Shown in pieces: positions 11,202 to 23,406 of a stretch of DNA of 64,000 bases. How positions within the stretch are numbered: position 1 is the stretch's first letter; each line of letters starts with the position of its first letter. The notes under the pieces are model-generated. The model did no database searches, had not been told where the DNA came from, and saw only the letters and a list, made by a program, of their open reading frames with translations. Origin of the DNA: Lepiota brunneoincarnata (taxonomy: Eukaryota > Basidiomycota > Agaricomycetes > Agaricales > Agaricaceae); assembly GCA_023014365.1 (NCBI GenBank), contig JAEBUN010000004.1, positions 2,046,001 to 2,110,000 on the forward strand, in the 5' to 3' direction. Made by a program: the position numbers and the translations under genes.

Positions 11202-11991
11202 TTTTAATGATAGACCAGCTGACGAGGAAAGAATAATGGTAAAAATTAACACTTATATCTGGGTATGAGTATCGATAGGGCTACCTACGGCTTTATCGAG
11301 GAGGGGACGAGATAGAGACGATGATGGTGATGGAAGGGAGGGATGATAAGAGCACAGATGGTTCTTATAGGCACGTGCTTCAGAGTTCTCGTGATGACGA
11401 AGGGAAAGCGATGATGCAAGGCCAACTCAAACGTCCAGAGCTGCCGTGGCTAATCGTTCATATTCTCCTGGGAAACAACCGAAGTTGATACTCCAACAGC
11501 GTCATTCTTGGATTTGCCGAATGCTGGCGAGTTAATGGAAGGTGCATCGGTCCCCGCAGGAAGTCAAGCACACTGTGCAAGCTTGGTTGTCCAACTTGAA
11601 GATAGATATCGAAACCAATCCAGCAAGGCATTGGGCCGACGGGGGACAGTAGTGACGTCAGACCATACTGATGATAGCCGTCAGGTACGAGAATGTACAG
11701 GGTGCGGCTCCACCTGCTACTCGCTGCAGCCAGTCATATTCCGCGTAGGTCGTGTGGTGCCCACCCTCGGCATGCTTCATTTCCGTATGAACCAAACCAC
11801 ACATGACGAGTGCTGGGGTAGAAGCCGCGTGACACTTGTCGCTGTGGGACGATGCTCGTGATCAGCCTTGAACGTCAAACGCGCGCACGTGACCTGTCGC
11901 GCGAGCGTGTTCTTGCAATTCAGCGAGCGTTTGCTCGTATCATATCGCACCTCTTTATTCCTGTGCCTGCAATCTAGTGGGACAGACGATA
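11202..11991. promoter_or_regulatory. Divergent promoter region
   Basis: The 790 bp between the ARMT1-like gene (-) and the coiled-coil gene (+) must hold both promoters. It contains a palindromic CRE-type site TGACGTCA at 11653-11660 and two CACGTG boxes (11372-11377 and 11886-11891, the latter extended to CACGTGAC). An open frame at 11508-11861 looks non-coding. Confidence 0.45.
11653..11660. promoter_or_regulatory. CRE-like palindrome TGACGTCA
   Basis: A perfect TGACGTCA palindrome, the consensus of bZIP proteins of the ATF/CREB type (Atf1 and relatives, stress signalling in fungi). It sits about 340 bp upstream of the coiled-coil gene start and about 450 bp upstream of the ARMT1-like start. 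Binding is not shown by sequence alone. Confidence 0.4.
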
Positions 11992-14900
11992 ATGTCTCTA
12001 TGGAAGCTTGGGGCCGACGATGTGTCCGAGGAAACACAACAAATGAAGGATAAATTGGCCAGTAAAGGTCGGCAGGAGGTTCTTGGTTCACCGTTTTGCA
12101 GGACTAACCGTTCTTCGTTGCCAGATGGCCAGATTGCTGGTCAACGAACACAACTAATGAAGCAGACCAGCGAGCTTGAAGAACTTAGAGTGTCTTTGAA
12201 TGAAGCCCTTCATAAAGTGGGTCGTCGTTTCCGGCTACTTCCACGGCTAAACTGCAACGATCCTACAGCTTGCTCAAGAGAGTGAACGTACCCTCCGTCT
12301 CGAAAACCACCTCACTCAATGCGAAGAGGATCTACGAAACCAGCAGATCAACACACGCAACGTCCAAACCTCTCTCGATGCCGCGAACAACAAGCTCAAA
12401 GCCAAGGAATCAGAGTTGAGAGACTTGGAAACCGCTCTCGAACGTCTTTCGCACACGTCCAATGATCACAACACTCGCGGTATGAAACTTGAACATGAAA
12501 AGACGACGTTGGAACATCGAATACGCGAGCTTGAATCTACTATCCGCCAGCTGCGGTCTGCCGCTGCGGCAGCCAACCGTCGTGTCGTGTCTCGACCGTC
12601 GTCATCACAATTCAACGACCTTAAAACCGCTGCGCTTGAGAAGCAGCTAGTCGAATTGCAGGAAACGGTGGCGAAGAAAGACAACGAACTTGAAGTGTTC
12701 CAAGAGAGGCTATCGCACGCCCACCAGGAGATACTGCGGTTCGACAACGAGAAGATCGCAACAGGAGCGAAGGTTAAATCTCACACCGAACAACTGCAGA
12801 CGCAGCTACAGGAGAAGGAGGAGGAGCTCGCCTTCTACAGAAATCAGATTGGGGATGGTGGACGTGAGGCGGAACTATTGCAGAGGATCGAAGAAGATGA
12901 AGCAAAGATTGGAGCCCTTGAGGCGCTGCTTAAGCATTCGGGGGACTCAAAGGGGTTGAAGGACAACTTGAGGAATGTGGAACAGCGTCTCAAGTCAGAA
13001 ATCGAGAAGGTCTCGGAACTCGAGCTGCGCAGTATTGGTCTTGTTCGCGAAAAAGAGGAAGTGCTGAACGAACTTGAAGCTACACGGGGGCGTCTACTTG
13101 CATTGGAAAGTGAGAAGCGGAGGCAGGTTAACGACGCGACGCGGGAATAGTATGGACATTTTCGTCCCTCGACAAGAAAGGAAACTAATATCTCTTGTTA
13201 GTTCGCACCTGGCTTTTGTAACCCAGGAACAGGACATAGATCCGCTATATACGACGGCTGACGTCGACAATACCGACCCATCTGTCGTTGCTTACGTCGA
13301 GAAACTCTTGAAGGCTATCGACCGCTTACGAGGAGAGCGCAACGACCTTCGCCGAAGCATACAGTTTTTGGAGACGGAGCATAAATTCACCATTGACGCA
13401 TTAGAAAAGCGTTTGGAAGGGACCTATGCTGCGTCATCTGCTACAAGCGATCCTAAACAGATCAAGGTTTCGTCTGACCGTCAGCACGAATTGGACTCTC
13501 TAACTATGCAATTTATACATCGGAAGGGGGATATGAAGTCCAAGCACGACGAAACCAGGCGGCTAGCCCATTCAGCGGCTACATACGCAATCCTCCTCCA
13601 GCACTCTCAGGCTCAACTTGAGCAATGCAATCAGCTCCTCTCTGATAGTCTGATCCGCGAAGGAGCAGAAGCAGGGAAGGCTTCTGCACTGGAAGAGGAG
13701 GTTCATCACATCTCTAGTCAGCTAAAGCAATCAGATGAGAAGCTGAAGGACTCAGAAACCCGGCTTGAAGCAACAGTCCTTTGTCTGGAGGCAATAACAA
13801 GCCAGCGGGACGATCTTGTCTCTCAACTAGAGACGAAGGATGTAGAGTGGGAGGAGATGAGGACATCACGGAAGTGCCTACAGGACCGGCTGGAAGGAAT
13901 TGAGGGGCACCTTGGAGAAGTGTCAAGGGCGCTTGAAGTCGTTGAATCCGAGCGCGACTCCTTGGCCCTTCAAGTAAACAACCTGACAGCAGATCTCAAG
14001 GCTGCCCAAGACGAGCTAGCTGATGCAGAAAGTCGTTACAGCACTCTTCAGTTCCACCAACTTTCCAGCATGTCCTCGAACGAAGCTACCCATGCTCTCC
14101 GCGAACAAATTACAGAACTCGAAGCTCGAGTTATGCGTCGCAATGAACAGATTGGGATTCACCAACATGATATACGTCGCCTTGAAACCAATCTTCGACT
14201 GCAAGAGGAGCGATTGGGGGAGATGATGATGGAACTTGAGATCCTTGCGGCACAGAAGGATGCAATGGTGGAGGATTGTGCTGATGCTAGGGAGGCGAGG
14301 GACGAAGCATTGTCACGAATTGATGCATTGGAGGTTGAGCTGGAGTTCTTGGAGTCTAAACTTACAGACAACGACAGCACAATCACTTCATTGATCTGCG
14401 TACTCGTACACACCGGAGCCCAGGCCAAATCCTATGCCCGGGCTCTCCGACGATCCCAATCTCTTGTTGCTAAATTGGAAACGGACCTCAGTGACCACCA
14501 AACCGCTCGCAATGCTTTGGAGGCCGATTTCGCGGACGTTCATGCCTCTCGGACCGAAGACACCCGACAAATGGTGGTTGCCCTGGCCACAACACAACTA
14601 CAGTTCAAGAAAGTTGTCGCAAGTCTTCAAAGGTTGACTGATGACAGACAGAGCCTAGTCAAGGATCTTACAACTGCTAGCCAGCGAGCCGAAGAGCAGG
14701 AGAACACCAACCGACAGCTGAGGGAAGAATGTGCAACCCTACGACACGGTTCTTCGACTTCTGTCGCTGAACTCGCTACCCGATCGTCCGAATACCAGGC
14801 AGAGATCGATCAACTCAAGAAGATCGCGTCTGGCGGGGATTCACAGCAAACTACTAAGTTGGCAGCTGAATTGCAGAGGGTTCAAGTGGAGAAAGAGGGT

Positions 14901-16886
14901 TTGTTGGTTGAAATGCGAAGAGTTGGATCCAGCCTGGCACAGTCACACATGGAGATGGAGGATCTCCGTGGCCGGTTTTCAGCGATGAAGACAACGCTGG
15001 AGGAAGAGCGAGAAGGTCGGGTTCAGTTGGAGCAGAGGCATATGGAAACCTTATCTGAAGCTCGATCTCATATCGAGGACCTGGAGAAACGAACCGACGC
15101 TCTTATCGAAGAGCTTTCGCAGCTCCATTCATCTCATAGCTTCCTCGAGGAGGAGAAAGAAATAGGGCTTCGGGATTTGGAATCTCTCCGCGCCCAGCTT
15201 GAGAAGTTGTTGCATGAAAAAACGATATCACAACTAGCTCAAAATGACCTGGCAACTACCAACGGGCGACTTTGCGAGGAGATCTCACGACTGCAAAAAG
15301 AGCAGGAAGCAATGTCCGTGAACGCGAACCAAGAACTGGAAACCGATAATGCCGAACTTCGGACCAAAGTCGAGGAGTTGACACTTTCAGTAGAGAATTC
15401 CATTCAAGAGGCAAAACGCCTCTCCCAGGAGCTCGAACAGGAACACCAACGGCTTCAAGATAATAGCAACCGCCACGCCACGGAGATCCAGTCGTTATCA
15501 CATGAACGGGAGACTACTTTCTCGAATCTATCTGCACTGCAAGATGATATTGCGGTTCTTCGGAGCACCGTCGAACAGAATGAGGCGAACCTGGCTGCAT
15601 ACGAGGAAGAGAAGGGTCGATTGCAAGAGAACATCACGGCCTTGGAAGCACAGATCCAGAAGTCGCTGTCGTATGCTCTTTCCCTCGAACGTCAGATCAA
15701 AGACGGGTAAGCAGTACTTCCTTCTCAAAAGCAGGTGGTTAATCTCACATCTAGGGAGCGGACCATCGAGACAGTAAGAAAACAGCTGAGCAACACTCAG
15801 GTTGAACTCTCTCGGGCAGAAACAAACGCCAAGACCGCAGAAATGAACCTGAGCCTACAAAGCGCCCAGTTCAAACGGGAACTTGGCCAACTCCAAGACA
15901 AACTTGCCGCTCTAGAATCGCAGCCTGGATTAGAGGAGAAATTGACCGGCCTCGAAGAGAGGAACACCGAAATGGAAGAACTTCTCAGAGCCAAATGCAC
16001 CGAAATTGAGGAGAATGATGACCATGCCCTGGAGTAAGTTCCGTCTATCCCCGGCTTGGAATGGTCCCTGACCTATTGCAGGATGTTAAAGGAGAACAAA
16101 AAACTATCGAGCAAGGTTGAAGCATTGACGCGCAAAGTTCAAAACCTACAAATGAAACTGGCTGCAGCCAAGGCTGCGGCTGTGAACCCTAAACCGCCTG
16201 TGGAACAGGCGCCAGCACCTCACAAACCATCTCCCAAGCCTCCCACTGACTCCACGGATACACAAACCACTTCCACGCGACGCCGATCACTACGCCTATC
16301 AACCGGTACTTCCTCATCGCTACCGGCCGAGAAGGCGACACCCGTGTCGCTTCCAAAGCCTTCAACGTCACGAGCTGTATCCGGTCCGCCTACTTTGCGA
16401 TCCAAGACGCCCGAAAAACGACCGGCGCCCACCCCAGTTTTCAGACTTCGTACACCAGAACGGCCTCGAGTTGAGGAGCGAATTCCAGAGCCTCCATCAT
16501 CGGTTGTTGGGGTCAAAAGACGGGCACCCGATGACTTTGAGGCTTGCGAAAGCGTTCCGCCCCAAGGGTTCACGGTCGAGAGCATCCCAAGCAGGGAAAA
16601 TGAAGCTGCTACACCACGAGTTCGCAGAATGTTAAGTAACCTGCAATCCGGATTCACGCCAATACGGAACAAAGTGTTATCGTCCCCGAGACGACAAGTC
16701 ACAGCTTCGACCCCCCTGATTCAAGATGTTACGAACAGTCCTCGCGCAACGGTACTTCCTGATCCCTCCCAATCGGCCAAACAGTCGAAACGGAGCTGGC
16801 TAGGCAAGATACGTGGTACAACGTCACAAGCTATAGTTAGATCGACGTCGCGACCAGTCTTCACGCATATGGACGAGACCCAGTGA
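11992..16886 (+). CDS. Giant coiled-coil protein with S/T-P-rich tail
   Basis: About 1,520 residues. The start MSLWKLGADDVSEETQQM is at 11992. Two short 5' introns lead into an almost unbroken alpha-helical coiled coil, rich in Glu, Leu, Gln and Arg in heptads, running from about 12120 to 16180. An intron near 13126-13228 (cag/gttaac ... aacccag) joins ALESEKRRQ to EQDIDPLY. The segment NTDPSVVAYVEKLLKAIDRLRGERNDL interrupts the heptads and may be a hinge or conserved module. The last 230 residues are basic, disordered and full of proline-directed sites (SKTPEKRPAPTP, RLRTPERP, STPLIQ, TPRVRRML), ending KRSWLGKIRGTTSQ. Such a tail suggests a CDK-regulated microtubule, spindle-pole or chromosome protein, but this is inference; I recognise no named family. 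Confidence 0.8.
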
Positions 16887-17097
16887 AAATAGGATGGTAA
16901 TTAATCGTTGTCACAATTATGATATATTTCTCCTTAGAACGTATCTCTCGCACTGTACAACAGTACATAGTACTCGACTGCTTATGCACTACTTTGATTT
17001 CTTTCAAAACCTAATCAGAGTGATGGGAGCAAATCAAGGCCAGAGGCGGTTCCGGACTGTTTGGTCGTTTCGCCTCTGCACCAAAGAGTATGCCCAG

Positions 17098-20000
17098 ATG
17101 TTCCTCAGACACAATGACCACCCCGTCTACGCCGATCTATCAACAGAATTGCGTGACCCATCGGACTGGAAGATCGGCTTGCTGAGAGAATTCGAATTCC
17201 CTCTCGACATCACAGCGGTAGCATATGATCCTGTCTCCCATCTTCTGGCCATAGGTGAAAACTTTTAATTCCAAGTTGTCAGCGTGGGTTTGAGCCTTAT
17301 CCCACAAGGCACATCCGGAGGAGCTATCTATTTGCATGGTGGACCAGGGGTTGAGTCTAAGCTGCTGCTTCCGGACCCACTCCCTGTGCGGTTTTTGCAG
17401 TTTGGCTTGCCAATGGAAAGGCTGGTCTGTCTAGGTAGAATACCTTTCATTCGTGCGTCCTATATCACTGACCTGACTTTGCTCCTGTTAGACGAAGGGC
17501 ACCACCTGCACGTTTGGGACCTTTCACCCTTAGGATGTCCGAAGTATATGGCCATGATCCGCTGGGATCCCACAACGTATGGCGCCCCAGCTCCTTACCC
17601 GTGAACCGGCTGACATCAAAAAGATTCATGATTCTTTCACCATCCCATAACCATGTCAGTACCCATACTGTCATGCAAAATCAGATTATGTACCTGGAAA
17701 TCAGATATTCCTCGCCATGCGCAATGGTGAACTGAAGACATATGATCTCGCTTGCATGCGCAAATCGCCCTATACAACTCCCAATATGTGGCGCCTTTAC
17801 GAAGAGCAGGCGCTGAAATCTGGAATACCTCCAACACCCTCCCAAAGCTCGTTCGTGTTCAGCCTATGACCCATATAACCTGCGCTGAATTTCCCATAGA
17901 AAGCATCAGCCAGTTGAGTTGGTTGTCCATCCTCGGGACCTCAATCTGTTATTTGTTGCATACGAAGGTGGGTATGGGTGCCCGACTCCCAATTCGCATA
18001 CCAAGAGCTCAATACTACAGATGGTGTCCTGCTCCTGGATCTGGTAAATGACAGCTACCCGACATCTAAGTTAGCCCTTGCTTACGATTGATCAGAAGGA
18101 ACGCAGCACTGTCTGCGCTTTTGAACTAATACTTCCTCCAGGTGCTCCGGGTGGAGCGGGATACGGCTCCGAAGTAAGCGGCTAGACGAGGTCACGATAG
18201 ATGTACTCACCTCCATCGTTGGATCCAGGATATCCTAACTCACCGCAGATCCCTGGTAACCGGCCTCGCCATCCACCCCTCCGCACATTTCTTTGCTATC
18301 GGGCACACAGACGGGTCCATTTCTTTCTGGGCAATTGAAGATCCTGAGCAGCCGATTCTCGTCCGGACTCTGGATGAACTTGACGTAAACGCTGTCGATG
18401 TAAACAAGCTTGAAGCTTTTCTCGGCGGCACAGCAGCAAGACCTGCGGGCGGCTCGCCACCCCGAGAACCAATATTCAAACTTGCCTGGAGCGGACTCTC
18501 AAACTCCACCGATCCTCGAGGTGGGGAAACGGTATTGACGGTATTGGGGGGGTTGAAAGCGGAAAATGCGTTTGGGTTGACTGTCTTATTGCTTCCACCA
18601 TTTAACCCAGGAGAACCCCCGGCCACTTCGCCACCGGCAGCCCAACGTGGACTTCACCCCTTCATGGCTGTTGCGATGCGTCAATCTCTGGACCCAAAGG
18701 ACACTTTCTTCTATGCTACGGGTGCACCTGTACAAGACTTCTATCTCACCCCTCGTCGCAGCCCTCACTTCAATAACACGTATGACCCTTATGCCATTCT
18801 GATATTGGTGGAAGCCGGCCAGGCTGCAAGGGTGGTAGAACCACGGGAGTTCCCTCCACCTTCTTTCATCTCACCGGAAAAAAAGCTACTTTCGTCAAAG
18901 TCCCAAGAGGCAGAACAACAAGAACCTGACAATAATTTGAATGAATTGGATACTACGCTCCAGTCCTTATCGCTTAAAGCCAATCCCCAATATGTCGGCC
19001 TTCCATTCGCTTCGTTTGGCGGAAGTGGCGTGCTCACGGGTAGCTACGGGATACATATTGTTTCAAGAGACATGTACCCCGAACTTGTCAAGGTTCCCGA
19101 GCCGCAAATTGAGAGGCTCAAAATACAGTTGGAAGGAGGTGCTGCTTATATAGAACCTTCTCATGAAGTCAAACTAATGAAGGTGCGTATTACTCGGCCG
19201 ATGGACGTCGTGGTCCCTTTTTTAAATCTTGGGTGACAGTACCAGCCCCATCGCATTCTTGTCACTTCCAGCCGCAACTTGACGGTCAACTTCTACGACA
19301 TCAGTGGTCAGCTCCTCCAAGGCTCCCGCGACACCCCACTAAAACATCAGTTCCCTGAGACTATCGATCCACTAGAGATCGACCTGCGAAACGTGTTAGA
19401 TGTCATTGATGGCGGGCGACCTTCAGGCGGACAATACGGCCCACCAAGATCCATTCTTGCTACACACCTCGCTATTGAAACGTTAGAATGTGCCATCGCT
19501 CTCGGCACGGGGGAACTCGTTGTTTATCGCCGCCGATCGAACTGTGCGACACAGGCGTTCAACGAATTCCACGATAAGGAACTGACATCTCTCAAACATG
19601 TTGCGACAGAGCCCTGGAGGAGACTTTTTCCGTACTTTGTGTTTCGTGCCCCCGAACGAGGGTCGATTCAAACTTTTGCTATCTCGGAAATTGGTGAGGT
19701 TATGAAAATCAGCACTAGCAGGAGCTGCTTACTTACACTCGACAAGGGTTTCTCGCTACCTCTTTTGCCGATGGATCGCTATTCATCATCGATATGCGAG
19801 GGCCGACCGTGCTTCATAGGTCCTCGGACTCATCAGCCAAGCAGCGGTCAAGATATTCTCTCAGTAACTCTAGCCATCAGACCGACTGTATCACCTCCCT
19901 CACATGGACGGTCAGCGGAACTGACAAAGGTCTGTCTAACTCGTATCTCCAATCCACGAACACATCTCCAGCTCGCTGTTTATTGCAGACTCGAGAGCGC

Positions 20001-21247
20001 ACGTTCGCCTGATCGCCATCAGAATGTCCGGCGAAATGGAAATTTACACAATTGTCCACTCAGATTTTGGGTTTACCCTCGAAGCCCAAGCCATTCATAG
20101 CAAAGCGATAGCCGACCCTCTTCCGGATGGAACCTTTGTAATCACTAGCAAAACGGGTGCACTTTGTAAGGCCGACAGAGGACGCTTCGCTGCTACCCTC
20201 CAGTCGAGCAACCAAGTCAGCGAGCCCGTGGTCCTCATCACCGCGGGTACAAAGGGCGCTAGAGGTTTCGCCAACCTCAGTGGGGAGCGTGTTGGAAAAG
20301 CCGATTGGATTAGCAAACACGGTGATGTGATTTCTGTACAGATCGTCGAGCGAATGGGTATGCGGTTAACCTCTACCTTTCTTGCGTGGCGAATGACCTC
20401 TTTGGTGCAGGCTCCAGATCGTTGGTCGCTTATACCAATAGGAACTCACTCCATGTATATTCACTTCCTCATCTGGAACACATACACACTGTCTCAGCCC
20501 TCCCAGCACCCTTGAGGTAGACCTACGAATTTAGCAGACATATTTCCATTTGTACTGATGATGGGTTTTTCTAGTTCTATCAGCATGGATGAAAGTGGCG
20601 ATTTTATCACTTTCGATGCCCACCCTACATCTGGATTGTCACGCTCAGCAATATACGGGACGTTATTCAACTTTCGTCGCGCGCACGAGTTGCCAGTCAT
20701 CGATCTGACCAGCAATAAGGGCGTGATACCTGCCCAGCCTCGACCAATCTCTATGGGACCATCATCCCTACTTGGGTCCTGGTTTAATTTCAATCAGACG
20801 ATGTCTGGCCAACAGATCGACGAATTACGTGCGCAATGCAGTTGTCAAGAAAATAAGCTACTCACTAGCTAGCTTCCAGTGGGCGGATCAGATAGGCCGG
20901 CACCAGTGAGACGGTCCCGCGACGTAATGACAAAGAAAGCAGCAGATACCAACCCTGGCAGCGCGAGTGCACCAACCTCACAGCCTAATTTATATAGCCA
21001 GCTGGCGTCTGCTCTTAACGAGCGAGGGTGTGTTGCATATTTTTCAATAGTTGAGCTGAGATTGATGATAACTGTAGGCAAATGTTGGGTGATCTTGAGG
21101 AGAATTTCAAGGCACTTGAACAAGGGAGTAAAAATATGGTTACACAGGTAACATGTCGAACGACTGCGATAATGATACATCATTAACTATTCCTAGGCTA
21201 AACGATTAGCGGCTCAGAATACTGCCAAATCGTGGTTTGGACTATGA
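17098..21247 (+). CDS. Lethal giant larvae/Sro7/tomosyn homologue
   Basis: A WD40 double-propeller protein of the Lgl/Sro7 family, which binds t-SNAREs and Sec4-type GTPases to control exocytosis and polarity. The start MFLRHNDHPVYADLSTEL is the family's opening block, followed by RDPSDWKIGLLREFEFPLDITA, then across an intron GTSGGAIYLHGGPGVESKLLLP. Later blocks: LVTGLAIHPSAHFFAIGHTD, SISFWAIEDPEQPILVRTL, HRILVTSSRNLTVNFYDISG and MSGEMEIYTIVHSDFGFTLEA. The C-terminus (ERGQMLGDLEENFKALEQGS, MVTQAKRLAAQN) resembles an R-SNARE-like tail, as in tomosyn. Length about 1,100 residues over more than ten introns. An upstream in-frame ATG at 17024 is possible, but the family start is 17098. The stop lies 66 bp from the converging SnoaL-like gene. 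Confidence 0.85.
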
Positions 21248-21313
21248 ACATCCGACCAGAGGGCTTTAACATCTAACAACCATCATCTACGCGGTGACAA
21301 TAAACATGGTGCT

Positions 21314-22084
21314 TTAAGTCTGCTGCTTCCCAACAAGCATCTCGGTCAAATTCGCAGTCAGCTTCTTCCGCTCTTCGTTTAACATTCCTAAGAAACCATC
21401 TTTACTTGATATGGTCTTCTCATGATTCCATTCTTCAACATGACATTTGATTTTATTCGTACGATCGAGCGTGATGGCGAGAAGAGAATTGAGGACCTGG
21501 GAAATGGTTAGCTTATTTAATTCTCCGCTACTTACAGCGCGGTGCCTACCTTGGTTGGTGTAGAGTTGGGGTCACGGTGATACGAGATATCTTGATCAAT
21601 AAGAATGGTGTTTGACGACACTGTAGATGGGTTCTCCAGAACCCTGAACTTAAGTATATCTGCACGGGGAAAAATCTAACTGATGTAAGCTACTCATCCG
21701 AGTCCCAGTGAACGAGAAACAGCACCTTTTTCAGGCCTAAAAATTGCGCTTCGATGGACTTGGGTCCTTTTGCGATACCGACAGGGTCGTGGAAGGTAGC
21801 ATCGTCGGTGTAGATACCGAAGGTGGTCTAATATGTGAATCAGACGCGGCGTCCCATACATGCGCTGGGTTATTTCCTACTTTATGATACGAACAGCTGT
21901 ACATCTAAATGAGCAAATTGATGAGCGTTCATGTAAAATTTGACTGATCACTTGCCTCCTTGAGGGCAGCTATGGCAGGTTGCTCATGGCCTTGTATTGG
22001 GCGCTCTCTTAAGGCCCTAGATTCCTCAGGCCGCAGGCCAGAGCTGTTCAGGGTAGAATCATCGGTCGAGGCAGCAGCAGACAT
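21314..22084 (-). CDS. SnoaL/NTF2-like domain protein
   Basis: Exons on the minus strand read MSAAASTDDSTLNSSGLRPE, a short link, then TTFGIYTDDATFHDPVGIAKG, KSIEAQFLGLKKVLFPRADI, ILIDQDISYHRDPNSTPTK and VLNSLLAITLDRTNKIKCHVEEWNHE. The combination of a YxDDATFxDP block with a late HxEEW block on a strand is characteristic of SnoaL-like (NTF2 fold) small proteins common in fungi. Their substrates are mostly unknown; no catalytic assignment can be made. About 200 residues; the end is LTEMLVGKQQT. An in-frame extension upstream of the chosen ATG exists. It is divergent from GOS1, about 215 bp between starts. Confidence 0.65.
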
Positions 22085-22300
22085 GTCGCCCAGGATTTGG
22101 TACAAGGGAGTGGTCAAGAATTGCGAATAGGGGAGTCCAGGACAGACATCATTCTTATACGCACCATGACGCCTAGGCGGGAAGTGCGTCATCTCAGATC
22201 CTCGGGATCGAAACATCGTGGGAATCGTACACGTGATAAGAATCGTCAGGTCATTGTCCGCAGTGCCCAGCATGTCCCGACTCTCAACTCTTTCCCCACC

Positions 22301-23229
22301 ATGGCGGCATACGATAGATTGCACAGGCAGTGCCGGACACTAGAGAGCGTCTTTGACTCGAAACTCACGACATATGCACAGCTGGCCGCTACCATCTCGC
22401 AACCCAACCAAGATGTAGAGGCTACTGGATCAAGTGATCGTTGGAAGGACCTTGAGCAAGAATTAGAGGAACTGTTGTCGAAAGTACGATTTCAGGGCAT
22501 TCGAATTTCGACAATTTTTGATAATCTACCATAGTTGGAAGAAATCAACGAGCAGTTGTCAGCATTAGCTAGCAATCCAGAAACTATGTCGTCCTCCATG
22601 CTCCGGACTATTCAACGCCATAGGGAGATATTTCAGGATAGTTCGCGGGAACTCAAACGAACAAAGGTGTTTAAATTTTTGTCGCAGCTTGCTCCAATCT
22701 TGGTCTTACACTTCACTCTAGACCAACGTTCATACCGCCCTGGACCAAGCCAACCTATTGTCTGGTGTGCGGAATGACATCGAGTTCGTCACTTCCTCTG
22801 CGTCAAAACCATAGCTAAACGCTTTTTCAGTGCATACAAGTCATCTGCCGCGGATTTACTACTAGCTGAGAGGGGAAGGATTGACAGCTCGCACCGAATG
22901 ACGGACGATGTCTTAGCGTGCGTTCTGTCGTCTGTCATTGTCTTGCTCGTGGCATTTATAGCTGTTCCAGCCAAGCTTATGAAACGCGTTCGGAGTTCTC
23001 CCGCCAACGGACCACTATCGCAAATATGAATGCCCGGATGGTCGGGGTTTTGAGTAGGTTGGCTTGTATGATACAGTTCCCTAAATGCTCAAACCTCTCG
23101 CCAGACACAATGCCTGGGATCAATAACCTTGTCGCCATGATTAAATCCAGGCGACGGCGAGATTCCATTATCTTGGGCATCCTGATTGGGGTCTGCACCA
23201 TTATAATTCTCTCATACCTTTGGAATTGA
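22301..23229 (+). CDS. GOS1: Golgi SNARE GOS1 (GOSR1/GS28)
   Basis: A Golgi v/t-SNARE (Qb) for ER-Golgi and intra-Golgi fusion. It starts MAAYDRLHRQCRTLESVFDS at 22301, a family N-terminus, and continues AQLAATISQ and DRWKDLEQELEELLSKLEE, the Habc region. The SNARE motif lies in YETRSEFSRQRTTIANMNARM with the central zero-layer Gln in SRQRT; it continues PGINNLVAMIKSRRRRDS and ends in a single C-terminal membrane anchor (IILGILIGVCTIIILSYLW). About 225 residues with four or five short introns, as expected for the family. It converges with the TatD-like gene. Confidence 0.92.
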
Positions 23230-23406
23230 TGGACTCCTTGCTCCACGAGGTCTCTTGCCATAAGGCAGGCAACTCTGCAGCTGGTAACTTCCGTGCTGCC
23301 CGCTCGTCGTGATGGGTGGGACCCATAATGCTTCTGCGATACAGAATTCACATGGGTTTGGATATACACTGGTAAATTATTTTTTCTCGCGGCAGCGTTG
23401 AGATGA

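Noticed and set aside
11508..11861. Plus-strand open frame of 117 codons
   Set aside because: Overlaps the divergent promoter with CRE and shows no protein features.
13074..13200. Separate gene starting at the ATG near 13074 within the coiled-coil region
   Set aside because: That ATG is out of frame with the upstream exon; an intron with cag/gttaac and aacccag joins the two halves in frame as one protein.
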